Positions 1 through 7,825 are shown, counted from the first letter of the stretch. The stretch is 60,316 bases of DNA from Brevibacillus porteri (GCF_003013475.1 NZ_PXZO01000060.1:1-60316), one strand, 5' to 3'. The notes: generated by a model from the sequence alone, not told the origin. Translations and numbers: made by a program.

Positions 1-64
1 TTCTAAGGGGTGCATTTCAATAAAAAATACGGGATTTTTATAAATTAGTTTATCTTGTTTTAAG

Positions 65-196
65 CTTCACCTAGATGACGGAGCCCACCTTTATATATGT
101 GGGGATGGAAGTCGAATGGCTACGGATGTAGAAAATACTCTTTGTCACGCCTATCAAAAAATACATGGAGTCAGTGAACAAGAGGCAAGAAATTGG
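65..196 (+). pseudogene. C-terminal scrap of a CYP102-type P450 reductase
   Basis: This frame encodes the end of the NADPH-binding half of a fused P450/NADPH-P450 reductase of the CYP102 (P450 BM3) family. The reading contains GAHLYICGDGSRMA and then VSEQEARNW, which is the characteristic C-terminal stretch of that family. The frame has a stop at 41-43, just upstream, and after NW the protein runs into unrelated hydrophobic sequence to a stop at 278-280. The usual family ending (GRYxKDVW) is missing. So about 44 codons of a protein of about 1050 residues are left, with no start and no ribosome site. Family assignment is from remembered motifs. Confidence 0.7.
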
Positions 197-240
197 TTCA
201 TCATTTTTCTCCTTGTTTTATTCGACGTAAGTAAATGGAT

Positions 241-1260
241 TTATTTTAGACCAGAAGAGATCGCTTCCCAGAATTTTTGATCTTCCATACCGATCGCATA
301 TGTCAATACACCAGCTAACTCATATGTTTGCGTATAATGCGTCTTATTTTTTATACTTGTTTCGTCTTCATACCATACGACATGCTTACATCCATCAAAA
401 TCCGTGTAATAGAAATACATTGAACCAGAAACCTCATCCCTAACTGGTGTTGCTCCAGTCGTGGCAATTAGTTCCGAAATATTTTTCCACTCTACTAGGG
501 AATTACTTTTATTTGTAGGATCAGATAAGTTCCAATCATTTCCGTATTCTGGAATACCCATGATTACCTTTTCGGAAGGAATATAATCAATTGAGAATTG
601 GAGAGAAGATTCTATCCACGGAGCAGCACTTGCTACAGAACCTGGATCACTCCATACCCCATGCTCATCATAAGTCATCACCTGTATATAATCAGCAGCA
701 TTTTCTAGTGCCTCATAATCGTATGCTCCAGTCCAGTCATCTGAAGGATCGTCTGTGGATTTTGCTGGAACGGAGACCATCGTTAGAAGGTTGTTGGCTT
801 TCATCGTTTTCGAAACCTCTTTAACGAACGCAGTCAATGCCGTACGGTCCTTTGGCAAAACAGCTTCGAAGTCAATGTTAATGCCTTTGTACTTATTTTT
901 TTTCACAAGAGACAGCATATTTTTTATGAGGGTGTTTTTCGCTTTGGAATTACTGAGCACTTGATGTGCAATGTTACTATCCCACCCTTTTGCTCCATAA
1001 TTGGATACCAGAGCGTATGGTAACACGTTTACCGAATTTGCATAGGAGACAGCTTGCTTTGGTACATTTCCTACAATATTACCGTTACTATCTGTATTCA
1101 GTGTATCAGTAGAAATTTGATTCATGTATGTATGGAATTGGCGAAATTCTATTGTAGAATCACCAGTATAATATCCAAGAATAATTTTAGAGTCAGCATA
1201 CGATTTCGCAGCAGGAACGAAGAACAGACAAGCTAGCGTGGTTGTGATTAAAAAAACCAT
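241..1260 (-). CDS. Secreted GH18 (chitinase-like) glycosyl hydrolase
   Basis: Likely a secreted glycoside hydrolase family 18 enzyme acting on chitin-type or peptidoglycan-type polymers. The DxDxE catalytic motif is present as GINIDFEA, with the acid Glu near residue 132 of this reading, and the barrel motif QVMTYDEHG follows. A hydrophobic signal peptide ends near PAAKSYA. The frame stays open up to 1359, but a terminator hairpin lies at 1343-1387, so that long N-terminus is unlikely. The only strong ribosome site (AAGGAGG, 1289-1295) sits 8 bases before an ATG at 1278-1280 in another frame. That frame would join this one if the T7 run at 1250-1256 had one more base. The ATG at 1260 has only a weak site. 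The gene is therefore either frameshifted or carries a one-base sequence error. Confidence 0.75.
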   Translation of the reverse strand: MVFLITTTLACLFFVPAAKSYADSKIILGYYTGDSTIEFRQFHTYMNQISTDTLNTDSNGNIVGNVPKQAVSYANSVNVLPYALVSNYGAKGWDSNIAHQVLSNSKAKNTLIKNMLSLVKKNKYKGINIDFEAVLPKDRTALTAFVKEVSKTMKANNLLTMVSVPAKSTDDPSDDWTGAYDYEALENAADYIQVMTYDEHGVWSDPGSVASAAPWIESSLQFSIDYIPSEKVIMGIPEYGNDWNLSDPTNKSNSLVEWKNISELIATTGATPVRDEVSGSMYFYYTDFDGCKHVVWYEDETSIKNKTHYTQTYELAGVLTYAIGMEDQKFWEAISSGLK

Positions 1261-1342
1261 TTTACCTTTCTGACATTCATGTAAATAGCCTCCTTTGAGT
1301 CTTAGAGGTATTCTACCTAATCTTTCAAGAACATTGTCCAAC

Positions 1343-1387
1343 AAAAAAACAGTTATCACAACACCTCTCTTGTAATAACTGTTTTTT
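1343..1387 (-). terminator. Rho-independent terminator
   Basis: AACAGTTAT (1348-1356) pairs with ATAACTGTT (1375-1383), with A-run and T-run on both flanks, so it can work both ways. It lies about 100 bases past the stop of the GNAT gene (minus strand) and before the GH18 gene. It argues against the extended GH18 start at 1359. Confidence 0.75.
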
Positions 1388-1483
1388 GTTTGAACTCATG
1401 CGCGTCGGTATAGTCTTCTACCCCTACTGCACCCTAGTCGCTCCAGGCTTTTCTCTTGAATCTGAATATCGTGCGTAGACCTT

Positions 1484-2374
1484 TTATGCGTGTGAAGTTA
1501 GCGGAAAACGAAAATGTTCTGTCTCCATTTTGAACGAGGGACGAACAAATAAGACATCGTCCGTCGTTGTCATCAAAGCAGATTGGATCTTCTCATTCTC
1601 ACTATCCGGCATAAAGTGAAAATGAATGATCGTTGTCTCAGCCGACATCAAATGAGAAACGACTGCTTCTATATCAACTGGTTTTTTACTTACCAAATCA
1701 AATACATGCAGTTGGTCATCTTCTCGTTCAAATAATACGATCACATCCTCCTCTTCGACATAATAGATCGCATCCCGAAAAGCGAGGAGAAAATAAAACA
1801 TCAACAGATGCTCACTATCCTTGACGCCCAATCGCGATGATACGGGGATTCGCTTGGCGGCAAATTCCTTCATGACGAGATAATCAGCCTCGCTATCAAC
1901 ATCTAGTTTGCGCAAGACCGATTTTTGTTCTACTTGTTTTTTCAAATCAGATACCAATAAGCAAAAACTACTTTCCTGTACTCTCTCAAATCCAAATTTC
2001 GGATAAAAATCGAGCACGGTATCATTGGCATACAAAAAAATAGAATCATATTCCTTCTCATATGTTTCAAGAATATGGTTCATTAATTTCGCTGCCAATC
2101 CTTGGTTGCGATAGGCAGGATGCGTCATGACTGTTCCAATCTGAAGTACCTTATAGTCTTTATCATTGGATGTCACGATCATCTTACTTACGGAAGCGTT
2201 GGCAATAACCTGATCCCCATCCAGATAGGAATAGCAGACATAGTTATCATTCCAAAAGCCCTTGTTATACCATTCTTTAAAATTGAGCTGAAAGACCAGC
2301 ATAGCGAGGTCATTAAAGCTTTCCTTGTATGTTTCGATATGCTTGTAGTCACTAATCAATCGATATTCACCCAT
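1484..2374 (-). CDS. GNAT family N-acetyltransferase
   Basis: A protein of 296 residues with an N-terminal GNAT domain: it has VMTHPAYRNQGLAAKLM, the acetyl-CoA binding motif A with R/Q-x-x-G-x-A, followed by FYPKFGFERV. The C-terminal 120 residues form a second region typical of two-domain GNATs. The substrate cannot be told. I start it at the ATG at 2372-2374, which has GGGAGG 7 bases upstream. The frame is open to 2416, but the ATG at 2387-2389 overlaps that ribosome site. A terminator-like hairpin lies in the leader at 2455-2484. Confidence 0.85.
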   Translation of the reverse strand: MGEYRLISDYKHIETYKESFNDLAMLVFQLNFKEWYNKGFWNDNYVCYSYLDGDQVIANASVSKMIVTSNDKDYKVLQIGTVMTHPAYRNQGLAAKLMNHILETYEKEYDSIFLYANDTVLDFYPKFGFERVQESSFCLLVSDLKKQVEQKSVLRKLDVDSEADYLVMKEFAAKRIPVSSRLGVKDSEHLLMFYFLLAFRDAIYYVEEEDVIVLFEREDDQLHVFDLVSKKPVDIEAVVSHLMSAETTIIHFHFMPDSENEKIQSALMTTTDDVLFVRPSFKMETEHFRFPLTSHA

Positions 2375-2447
2375 GTAAAAACCTCCCATTGTGTTGTTTG
2401 TGCTGTTTGTAATCATTCATTCCTTTTCAGCAATCCCTTCTTTCCAA

Positions 2448-2484
2448 TAAAAAAGACCACAAGAAGAATTCTCTTCTCATGGTC
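2448..2484 (-). terminator. Terminator or leader attenuator before the GNAT gene
   Basis: GACCA-c-AAGAAGA pairs with TCTTCT-ca-TGGTC around an ATTC loop, and read on the minus strand it is followed by TTTTTTATT. It lies about 75 bases upstream of the GNAT start with no clear gene before it. It could therefore be an attenuator, or the terminator of a lost gene. Confidence 0.6.
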
Positions 2485-2830
2485 AAATTTATCGTTGTGA
2501 TAAACATACCTATCCCAAATAGAATAGATATCATGCACAAACGTGAAATTTGTTTGAATGAGATATAATGCCTTCTAATCGCTTTTGAAGAAAGGTACAA
2601 AAAATAAACCAAGGGCGCGCCCTTCATTTGACCTTTTCCCCTATAAAATTCGTTAGAATTTTACTTAGCGATTATCAGTTTCATCATATTCAATCAAAAC
2701 CTCTTTTCACGTTAGGTACTTTTACTATATTTGACTTTCAATAATTTGTAAATGATCGATCCTTTTCTTTCTCCTCGTTGCGAAGTATCATTATACAAAA
2801 AAGTCATTTTCTTATATAATTACAAATACT

Positions 2831-2958
2831 CCCTTTGCTTACACAAAGGGAAAACCGGACCTCGAGGGGGGTGTACCAATGGCGAATGCTCTCAATTTGC
2901 CACATACCGCAGCGGCTCATGCAAAGCCTAGAAATAGTGAGGCGATACTTTGCATGAG
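2831..2958 (+). other. Structured leader with two hairpins and a possible 31-codon ORF
   Basis: CCCTTTG (2831-2837) pairs with CAAAGGG (2844-2850). CTCATGCAAAG (2916-2926) pairs perfectly with CTTTGCATGAG (2948-2958). Between them an ATG at 2879 follows GAGGGGGGTG and opens a 31-codon frame that stops at 2974 (starts MANALNLPHTA). It sits about 100 bases upstream of the CD3324-type gene. I could not match it to a riboswitch family that I know. The region 2500-2830 shows nothing else to me. Confidence 0.4.
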
Positions 2959-3063
2959 GTGGTCTCTCGTTTAATCGAATCATCGCCTTCATTTGCGTAT
3001 CTCATTTCCTATTTCTTGGCTTTGCCCCTTATTTGCCTATCTATAAATAAGGAGCGAGCAGAA

Positions 3064-3327
3064 ATGAAATGTGTGAAAGCAAATTTAATCCTTCCTGAAT
3101 CGTTACTCGCAGAAATTCAAAAGTACGTGCAAGGAGAAACCATTTATATTCCGAAGACAAAAGTAACCCATCAAAAATGGGGGACGCGCACTGGCGGGAG
3201 AAAACTCCTGGATGAGCGGAATACGGCTATTAAAAGCAGCTTTCAGGCCGGGACGGCTATTTCGCAGTTAGCGGAAGAATACTTTTTGTCTACAGAGACG
3301 ATTAAAAAAATCGTGTATACCAGATAG
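3064..3327 (+). CDS. CD3324 family small protein
   Basis: A protein of 87 residues of the CD3324 family found in Bacillales and Clostridia. Typical features are the N-terminal LLAEIQKYVQGETIYIPK and KWG, the conserved LDERN, and a C-terminal helix-turn-helix-like stretch (ISQLAEEYFLSTETIKKIVY) that suggests nucleic acid binding. The start is the ATG with AAGGAG 8 bases upstream. The frame is open upstream to 2950 but without a better site. A terminator follows directly. Function is not established. Confidence 0.8.
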   Translation: MKCVKANLILPESLLAEIQKYVQGETIYIPKTKVTHQKWGTRTGGRKLLDERNTAIKSSFQAGTAISQLAEEYFLSTETIKKIVYTR

Positions 3328-3339
3328 ACGTTTATAAAG

Positions 3340-3378
3340 CACTGACGACCTTTCCATTCAGGTTGTCAGTGTTTTTTT
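3340..3378 (+). terminator. Terminator of the CD3324-type gene
   Basis: ACTGACGACCT pairs with AGGTTGTCAGT, followed by seven T (3372-3378), a textbook rho-independent terminator 13 bases after the stop. Confidence 0.9.
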
Positions 3379-3483
3379 ATGGCGAGTTTTTTTACGAAAT
3401 GTCTTCTCCCTTTCTCCTCTCTTGCAAACACACTAAAGTAAAGAAGAACCCACTTACAAGACAGAAACAGGAGGAACCTCAAT

Positions 3484-4122
3484 ATGGAACCTTTTATCCA
3501 TACGCATCAGTATCACTTCATTAAATCACGCGTTCAAGCAATCATGAACGCCTATGCAACCAGTACAGATGTCAACGTGATTCGTGCTCGCAAAGAAATC
3601 GCCCATGAAGAAATCTTTCAGTTGTTCCCGAACATGACGGAAGAACAAAAAGAAGTTTTGCATCCGATTGACTCGATTAAAGAAAAGGCAGAAGGAAAGC
3701 AGTTTTTGCATCAGCTTTCACCGTATGTGATTCCATTCCCTGCTCCCACAGAGTCTTCCATTAAGAAGCTCTTTCCAAAAGTAAAGAAGCTAAAAGTCTC
3801 GAATTTAGCTGCGATCGATTTTTCAGAAATCTCTTATGTAAGCTGGCTAGACACTGCCACGGAAAAGAAATATATTGTCGCTTACCACGAAGGAAAACTG
3901 ATTGGCATTCACGGACAGTTCACAAACGTAAACAAAAAAGGCGTTTGTGCACTCTGTAATCGCTTTGAGGAAATCGGCATGTTCGTCCTTGAAGCCAAAG
4001 GCTCTGGGGATGGAACGTATTTGAAAAAAGGAAACTACATTTGCCAAGACAGTGCGACGTGCAATCAAAATATTATTTCGCTGGATAAGTTAAACGATTT
4101 TATCTCGCTGATGGTGAAATAA
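3484..4122 (+). CDS. FusB/FusC-family EF-G-binding protein
   Basis: A protein of 212 residues. FusB/FusC proteins bind elongation factor G on the ribosome and help release it, which gives fusidic acid resistance in staphylococci. The family layout is visible: an N-terminal helical bundle and a C-terminal treble-clef zinc finger with C155-x2-C158 and C187-x5-C193. The start has AGGAGG 9 bases upstream. It stands alone between two terminators. Chromosomal homologues occur in many Bacillales, so resistance cannot be assumed from sequence. Confidence 0.85.
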   Translation: MEPFIHTHQYHFIKSRVQAIMNAYATSTDVNVIRARKEIAHEEIFQLFPNMTEEQKEVLHPIDSIKEKAEGKQFLHQLSPYVIPFPAPTESSIKKLFPKVKKLKVSNLAAIDFSEISYVSWLDTATEKKYIVAYHEGKLIGIHGQFTNVNKKGVCALCNRFEEIGMFVLEAKGSGDGTYLKKGNYICQDSATCNQNIISLDKLNDFISLMVK

Positions 4123-4143
4123 ATCTGCAACGAAAATGAAACA

Positions 4144-4169
4144 GCCGCCGGGTCTCCATGCCAGGCGGC
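4144..4169. terminator. Hairpin between convergent genes
   Basis: GCCGCC (4144-4149) pairs with GGCGGC (4164-4169), with extra GG/CC pairing. It lies between the converging FusB-like gene and AHSA1 gene. T-rich tails are modest on both sides, so it is probably a shared terminator. Confidence 0.6.
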
Positions 4170-4185
4170 CTTTCCTATATGTCCC

Positions 4186-4701
4186 TTACTTGATCTCGTT
4201 TAGACTCTCTTCCAAACGATCCCACGTTTGGGTGATGCCCTCTAGCATGCCCATGTCCATGACAGTTTTGAGGGCTTCCGCAGATACATATTCGGAACGG
4301 CTGACCAGCTTCGTCTTGCCACCCATATCGATGAATTCCATCATAACCTCTGTCGAAGGCATGGTATCATTTGTGTTGCCTTCTGCATCTGAAAAGTAAT
4401 CGGTATAGATGATTTTCTCGGACTCAACAATTTCCTTATAAACGCCTTTGCCCCAAGATTCCATGCCGTAAAAATCACCTTGATTCTTATCGACGCATTT
4501 CATGCAGTAATGCCAAACACCGCCTGGTCGGAAATCGACATTACAAACCGGGAGTTCCCAGCCTTTCGGTCCCCACCAACGCTTGAGATGCTCAGGCTCC
4601 TTAAACATCTTGAACACGAGATCTCTGGGCGCGTCGAATACACGCTCCAGTACCAGCACCCGCTCATTCTCTACCCGTGAAACCATTGCGTTTCTTGACA
4701 T
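4186..4701 (-). CDS. SRPBCC/AHSA1 domain protein
   Basis: A protein of 171 residues of the AHSA1 (activator of Hsp90 ATPase homologue) branch of the SRPBCC fold, a hydrophobic ligand-binding cup. Markers are RVFDAPRDLVFKMF near residue 20 and the W-W-G-P-K-G motif near residue 42. The start has GAGGAGG 7 bases upstream. It lies 31 bases after an ArsR-type regulator on the same strand. ArsR-AHSA1 pairs are common, and the regulator often controls the partner. The ligand is unknown. Confidence 0.88.
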   Translation of the reverse strand: MSRNAMVSRVENERVLVLERVFDAPRDLVFKMFKEPEHLKRWWGPKGWELPVCNVDFRPGGVWHYCMKCVDKNQGDFYGMESWGKGVYKEIVESEKIIYTDYFSDAEGNTNDTMPSTEVMMEFIDMGGKTKLVSRSEYVSAEALKTVMDMGMLEGITQTWDRLEESLNEIK

Positions 4702-4732
4702 AGCAATTCCTCCTCATTCATTTGAATGGATC

Positions 4733-5086
4733 TCAAGTATTTTCCTTGTTTTGCAGTTCCCGCAAATAGTCTTCCAGATTATCGAATCTTTCTTCCATAA
4801 CACGCTGGAATGACTTCACCCAAGAATCCAGCGCTTGGAAGGGCTCTGGCCTGAGTTTGTAAATGCGGCGGTTGGCTTCGGCCTTCATATCCACGATCCC
4901 GTTGTCACTAAGCACCTTCAAATGCTTCGAGGCTTGGGGCTGGCGAAGCCCCAGTTGTTCGGCGATTTCCCCTACAGTTAGAGGACCGTCGCGCAAAAGT
5001 TCGACGATTTTTATACGATTCGGTTCAGCTAAAGCACTTAGCGTCGCCATGTCCATGCCTGGATTCATCCCTGACATGTCACTCAC
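4733..5086 (-). CDS. ArsR-family transcriptional regulator
   Basis: A protein of 117 residues with a winged helix: LAEPNRIKIVELLRDGPLTV, then the recognition helix RQPQASKHLKVL, then the wing. No cysteine metal site is visible, so it is probably not a metal sensor. It is the first gene of a two-gene operon with the AHSA1 protein. A GAGGTGA ribosome site precedes the ATG. Upstream lie an 11-base inverted repeat (5175-5202) and a copy of the TetR operator (5219-5240). The operon may thus answer to itself and to the neighbouring TetR protein. Confidence 0.88.
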   Translation of the reverse strand: MSDMSGMNPGMDMATLSALAEPNRIKIVELLRDGPLTVGEIAEQLGLRQPQASKHLKVLSDNGIVDMKAEANRRIYKLRPEPFQALDSWVKSFQRVMEERFDNLEDYLRELQNKENT

Positions 5087-5174
5087 CTCGTTACATGATG
5101 GATTCTACGTTCATCTCATCCCCTACAGCATTATTGTGATCATCTTGTTAGGCAAAATATACACCAAGGAGAAT

Positions 5175-5202
5175 ATTCCTGTAAAGGAATATTTACAGGA
5201 AT
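5175..5202. promoter_or_regulatory. Perfect inverted repeat upstream of arsR-AHSA1
   Basis: ATTCCTGTAAA (5175-5185) is repeated inverted as TTTACAGGAAT (5192-5202) with 6 bases between. No T-run follows on either strand, so an operator is more likely than a terminator. It lies about 90 bases upstream of the ArsR start. Confidence 0.6.
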
Positions 5203-5218
5203 TGCGGCAGGTTATTTA

Positions 5219-5240
5219 TTAGTGATTAATCAATAACTAA
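5219..5240. promoter_or_regulatory. TetR operator copy 1
   Basis: TTAGTGATT-aatc-AATAACTAA is a dyad that recurs at 6286-6307 with only the centre changed, and partly at 6243-6258 and 6852-6870. It lies between the epimerase stop and the ArsR start. Confidence 0.7.
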
Positions 5241-5250
5241 CAGCTATCAT

Positions 5251-6216
5251 TTATTTCATGGAAGTACGATTCTGCAAATGCTGGATCGTTGCCGTTATAC
5301 CCTCCTCGAACTTCGTCGCTGGGATTGGTCCAATAAGCCGTTTATATTTTTCTCCGCTAAGGATCAACGGTTTTTCTGTTAAGTACAGCATCTCAACAAC
5401 CTCCTTCATCACTGGGACAAACATACCCAACAACGACAACCCAATTTTCCCAAGAGGAATGACAGGTTTCACGGTGCCGCTTGCTTTTTGAGCGATTCGG
5501 ACGATGTCTCGACCGGAAATGATACCTCCACCTGGAATGTGCCAGTTTTGCCCATAAGCAAACTCTCGGCTGGCCAACTCTACAATCATCTTTGCCGCAT
5601 CCGGTAAATAAACAAACTCGCGCGGAACATGCATATTTCCAATGAAAAGTCCCGGTTTTCCAGCCGCAATTGCCTCAAGCGTGGAACCCAAATACGATGC
5701 TTGATTAGCAGTAGGTCCGTAATAATCCGGTAATCTGACAATCATCGTTCGCACATGATTCCAGCGGCTGCTAAACAGCATCTGTTCAAATGCCAACCTG
5801 ATTTTCCCTTTCTTCGTATGCGGTTGCTTTGGATGCTCCTCCGTCACTGGTTCCATCTGCTTTTTCCCGTATGGATAAATGCCATCTACCGCAACAACCT
5901 TCAAACCTCTCATGTTGGCGGCTTCCATGATCGCTTCGCCAAGTGGGATCAGCTTATTTACCATCTCGTGATAAGGAACGTTTGCACAATGGAATAGTAC
6001 ATCCGCTCCCTCCGATGCTGCTACGATGTCTTGGGACCGGAATGCATCCCCGACGGCCAGTGACAAATGTGCTGGATTACCCAACTCTGACGCCATTTGT
6101 GCTAGCTTTTGTCGAGAACGCCCAAAAGCAATCGTTTCAATCCCTCGCTCGATGAGCTCCGCCAAAATTGCTGCTCCCGTTCCGCCTGTTGCCCCGACTA
6201 CAATTGCTTTTTTCAT
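5251..6216 (-). CDS. NAD-dependent epimerase/dehydratase (extended SDR)
   Basis: A protein of 321 residues. The N-terminal Rossmann glycine motif is GATGGTGAAI. Later parts fit an extended SDR of the NAD-dependent epimerase group (FHCANVPYHEM, VDGIYPYG, RLPDYYGP). The catalytic Tyr-x3-Lys is seen as YPYGKK. The substrate is unknown. I start it at the ATG at 6214-6216, with TGGAG about 9 bases upstream and directly before the Rossmann strand. The upstream in-frame ATG at 6258 lies within an operator palindrome. The gene sits between TetR operator copies and next to the TetR gene, so it is probably a target of that repressor. Confidence 0.85.
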   Translation of the reverse strand: MKKAIVVGATGGTGAAILAELIERGIETIAFGRSRQKLAQMASELGNPAHLSLAVGDAFRSQDIVAASEGADVLFHCANVPYHEMVNKLIPLGEAIMEAANMRGLKVVAVDGIYPYGKKQMEPVTEEHPKQPHTKKGKIRLAFEQMLFSSRWNHVRTMIVRLPDYYGPTANQASYLGSTLEAIAAGKPGLFIGNMHVPREFVYLPDAAKMIVELASREFAYGQNWHIPGGGIISGRDIVRIAQKASGTVKPVIPLGKIGLSLLGMFVPVMKEVVEMLYLTEKPLILSGEKYKRLIGPIPATKFEEGITATIQHLQNRTSMK

Positions 6217-6242
6217 TCGGATCATCTCCACTCGTTTTATTT

Positions 6243-6258
6243 GTGATTGATCAATCAC
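6243..6258. promoter_or_regulatory. TetR operator copy 2 (perfect palindrome)
   Basis: GTGATTGATCAATCAC is a perfect 16-base palindrome containing the GTGATT half-site of the other copies. It sits 27 bases upstream of the epimerase start, where a bound repressor would block transcription. Confidence 0.7.
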
Positions 6259-6285
6259 TAACCAATTTGAACTATAACGTTTTAG

Positions 6286-6307
6286 TTAGTGATTAGTCAA
6301 TAACTAA
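6286..6307. promoter_or_regulatory. TetR operator copy 3
   Basis: TTAGTGATT-agtc-AATAACTAA, nearly identical to 5219-5240. It lies in the 110-base gap between the TetR stop and the epimerase start. Confidence 0.72.
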
Positions 6308-6326
6308 TTGTCGCAATTTTTCCCCT

Positions 6327-6833
6327 CTACACCTCCATCAATTCTGGCATGTCTAAAGCTGCTGAAATATTACACAGCATTCCTCTTGCCAGGAAAATAA
6401 GCGTTCTCTCTTCCGGACTCGCGATGCCCGCTTCACGAAAAGCTGTTAGGACGATCTGTCGAACCTCCCGAAATCCTTCGCGCATTGCCTCTCGAATCGA
6501 AGGCTCTTGAATCGTCTGGGACTGCATTTGAAGAAGTATTTCATTTTGATGGGAAGCCAAGATCTTTTCATATGCCTTGATTAAATCTGTTTCCAATTGC
6601 TGTTTGGATGCGGACTCCACAACGAGACGGAAAGAGTTAATGATCCGCTCCCACGACGCCTCCAAGGCTGCTTGTAACAAAGCTTCCTTCGATGAAAAAA
6701 ACTTGAAAATATACGGTTGAGAAATCTTTGCACGCTCTGCAACTTGCGCTGTCGTTGCCCGGAAATATCCGATTTCAGCAAAAACTTCAATGGCTGCAGA
6801 AATGATTTCCGTTTTACGATTGACTGACGTCAT
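6327..6833 (-). CDS. TetR/AcrR-family transcriptional regulator
   Basis: A protein of 168 residues, a little short for the family. The N-terminal helix-turn-helix spans about residues 8-55 (ATTAQVAERAKISQPYIFKFF, K49 of the SKEALL turn). The C-terminal domain is the ligand pocket and dimer face. GGGAGG lies about 10 bases before the ATG. A half-degenerate copy of the dyad lies just upstream (6852-6870) and others flank the epimerase. The protein probably represses itself, the epimerase and perhaps the arsR-AHSA1 operon. The inducer is unknown. Confidence 0.88.
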   Translation of the reverse strand: MTSVNRKTEIISAAIEVFAEIGYFRATTAQVAERAKISQPYIFKFFSSKEALLQAALEASWERIINSFRLVVESASKQQLETDLIKAYEKILASHQNEILLQMQSQTIQEPSIREAMREGFREVRQIVLTAFREAGIASPEERTLIFLARGMLCNISAALDMPELMEV

Positions 6834-6851
6834 TGCAAGATCGCCTCCCTT

Positions 6852-6870
6852 TTAGTGATTCATCAATAAT
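6852..6870. promoter_or_regulatory. TetR operator copy 4 (partial)
   Basis: TTAGTGATT-catc-AATAAT keeps one full half-site and part of the other. It is 19 bases upstream of the TetR start, fitting autoregulation. Confidence 0.6.
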
Positions 6871-6978
6871 ACCTGATTATACGTCAGTTTGTGTTGGGTT
6901 TCAAATGACGTGTATTACGGATTCTCGACAAAATCTCCTAAAGCAAAATTAACAAACATTAGATAAAGTCGTATATAC

Positions 6979-7290
6979 TTGAATTTTTATCGATCTATCA
7001 TGCTGGCAGTAAGCTCTGTTGTCACGATACCAAGTTTAGCCACAACCGCCCTAGGAGCTACTCTCCCTTTACAGGAGAAGCCGATCACCTTCGCAGCAAA
7101 CACTCCCCAGAAAGACTGGAAAGGGAAAGAACCTTCTTCAAAATCAATAGGTGCTAAGCACGAAACCACTAAAATCAAAAACGCTGCATTTGGTGAACAA
7201 ATTTGGGTGATGCTGGCCTCTCCTATTCCACCTGGCTGGATCATGGTTCAATCAACAGGGACAAGAAACCTGATCAGGTATATTGGCTAA
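6979..7290 (+). CDS. Small secreted protein of unknown function
   Basis: A frame of 103 codons from a TTG at 6979, or 96 from an ATG at 7000. Neither has a clear ribosome site. A hydrophobic segment and an A-x-A-like cut site (TTALGA) suggest a signal peptide. The rest is short, with a possible SH3-like end (EQIWVML, GWIMVQSTG). A strong terminator follows. The missing ribosome site may mean that the 5' end has decayed. Family not recognised. Confidence 0.5.
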   Translation: MNFYRSIMLAVSSVVTIPSLATTALGATLPLQEKPITFAANTPQKDWKGKEPSSKSIGAKHETTKIKNAAFGEQIWVMLASPIPPGWIMVQSTGTRNLIRYIG

Positions 7291-7314
7291 ACAAGTAGAA
7301 TAAGTTGTCAAAAC

Positions 7315-7358
7315 AACAAGCTGACGTCGAAACTCCATCGACATCAGCTTGTTTCTTT
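7315..7358 (+). terminator. Rho-independent terminator
   Basis: AACAAGCTGACGTCGA pairs with TCGACATCAGCTTGTT with one mismatch, then TCTTTT. It ends the secreted-protein gene. Confidence 0.9.
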
Positions 7359-7594
7359 TAGCTACTTTCTTACTTCAATTTCTATCGCGATTTTTGGAAG
7401 GAATATTGTATTTGGTCGCAGACACGGGGTCTATGTTATCAGTCAGCATTCAACAAATTCCGCTCCCTGTTATCAAAATTCGTAGTACAGATTTTTATTT
7501 TCTGAATTTTTTGCGTTTAATATGTTAACTAGAGTGCGAGTGTGTTATTATTAGATTGTAAGTTATATTTTTCCAATTCAGGAGGTGAATAACA

Positions 7595-7693
7595 ATGTTG
7601 AAGAAATTACTTCAAAAAATAGGTGCTAACTCAATCCGCCCATGCCCTCGTGAGTGCATACCAGCAGGAAAACATTGCATGTGTCCCGCGTAA
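7595..7693 (+). CDS. Four-cysteine small peptide A
   Basis: A 32-residue peptide. AGGAGGTGA lies 6-9 bases before the ATG and a strong terminator follows, so it looks like a real one-gene unit. The N-terminal half is basic and amphipathic (MLKKLLQKIG). The C-terminal half has cysteines at 17, 21, 28 and 30 in the order PC-x3-C-x6-C-x-CP. A paralogue with exactly the same cysteine spacing lies about 1.1 kb downstream (8737-8844), with the same ribosome-site context. No signal peptide is seen. Possible roles are an antimicrobial or signalling peptide, or a metal-binding peptide. The family is not known to me. Confidence 0.7.
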   Translation: MLKKLLQKIGANSIRPCPRECIPAGKHCMCPA

Positions 7694-7713
7694 TGTTAGA
7701 TAGTACTTAAAAA

Positions 7714-7757
7714 GGCCGTCCCTACAGCTATGTGCATGGCATAGGGATGGTCTTTTT
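7714..7757 (+). terminator. Terminator of peptide A
   Basis: GGCCGTCCCTA pairs with TAGGGATGGTC (one G-T pair), followed by TTTTT. Confidence 0.88.
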
Positions 7758-7825
7758 CCGTCTACCTATCATCCTAATTTCGTTCGTCTTTTATTGCGGA
7801 AGACTCTATAAGAGGGGGAAAATTT

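Noticed and set aside
1261..1359. N-terminal extension of the GH18 gene to 1359
   Set aside because: It runs through a terminator hairpin and has no ribosome site.
2427..2627. 66-codon frame upstream of the GNAT gene
   Set aside because: Its end is made of the terminator hairpin at 2448-2484, and the protein has no plausible features.
2831..2958. Known riboswitch
   Set aside because: I compared it from memory with c-di-GMP, c-di-AMP, SAM, TPP and other classes and found no match to their conserved cores.
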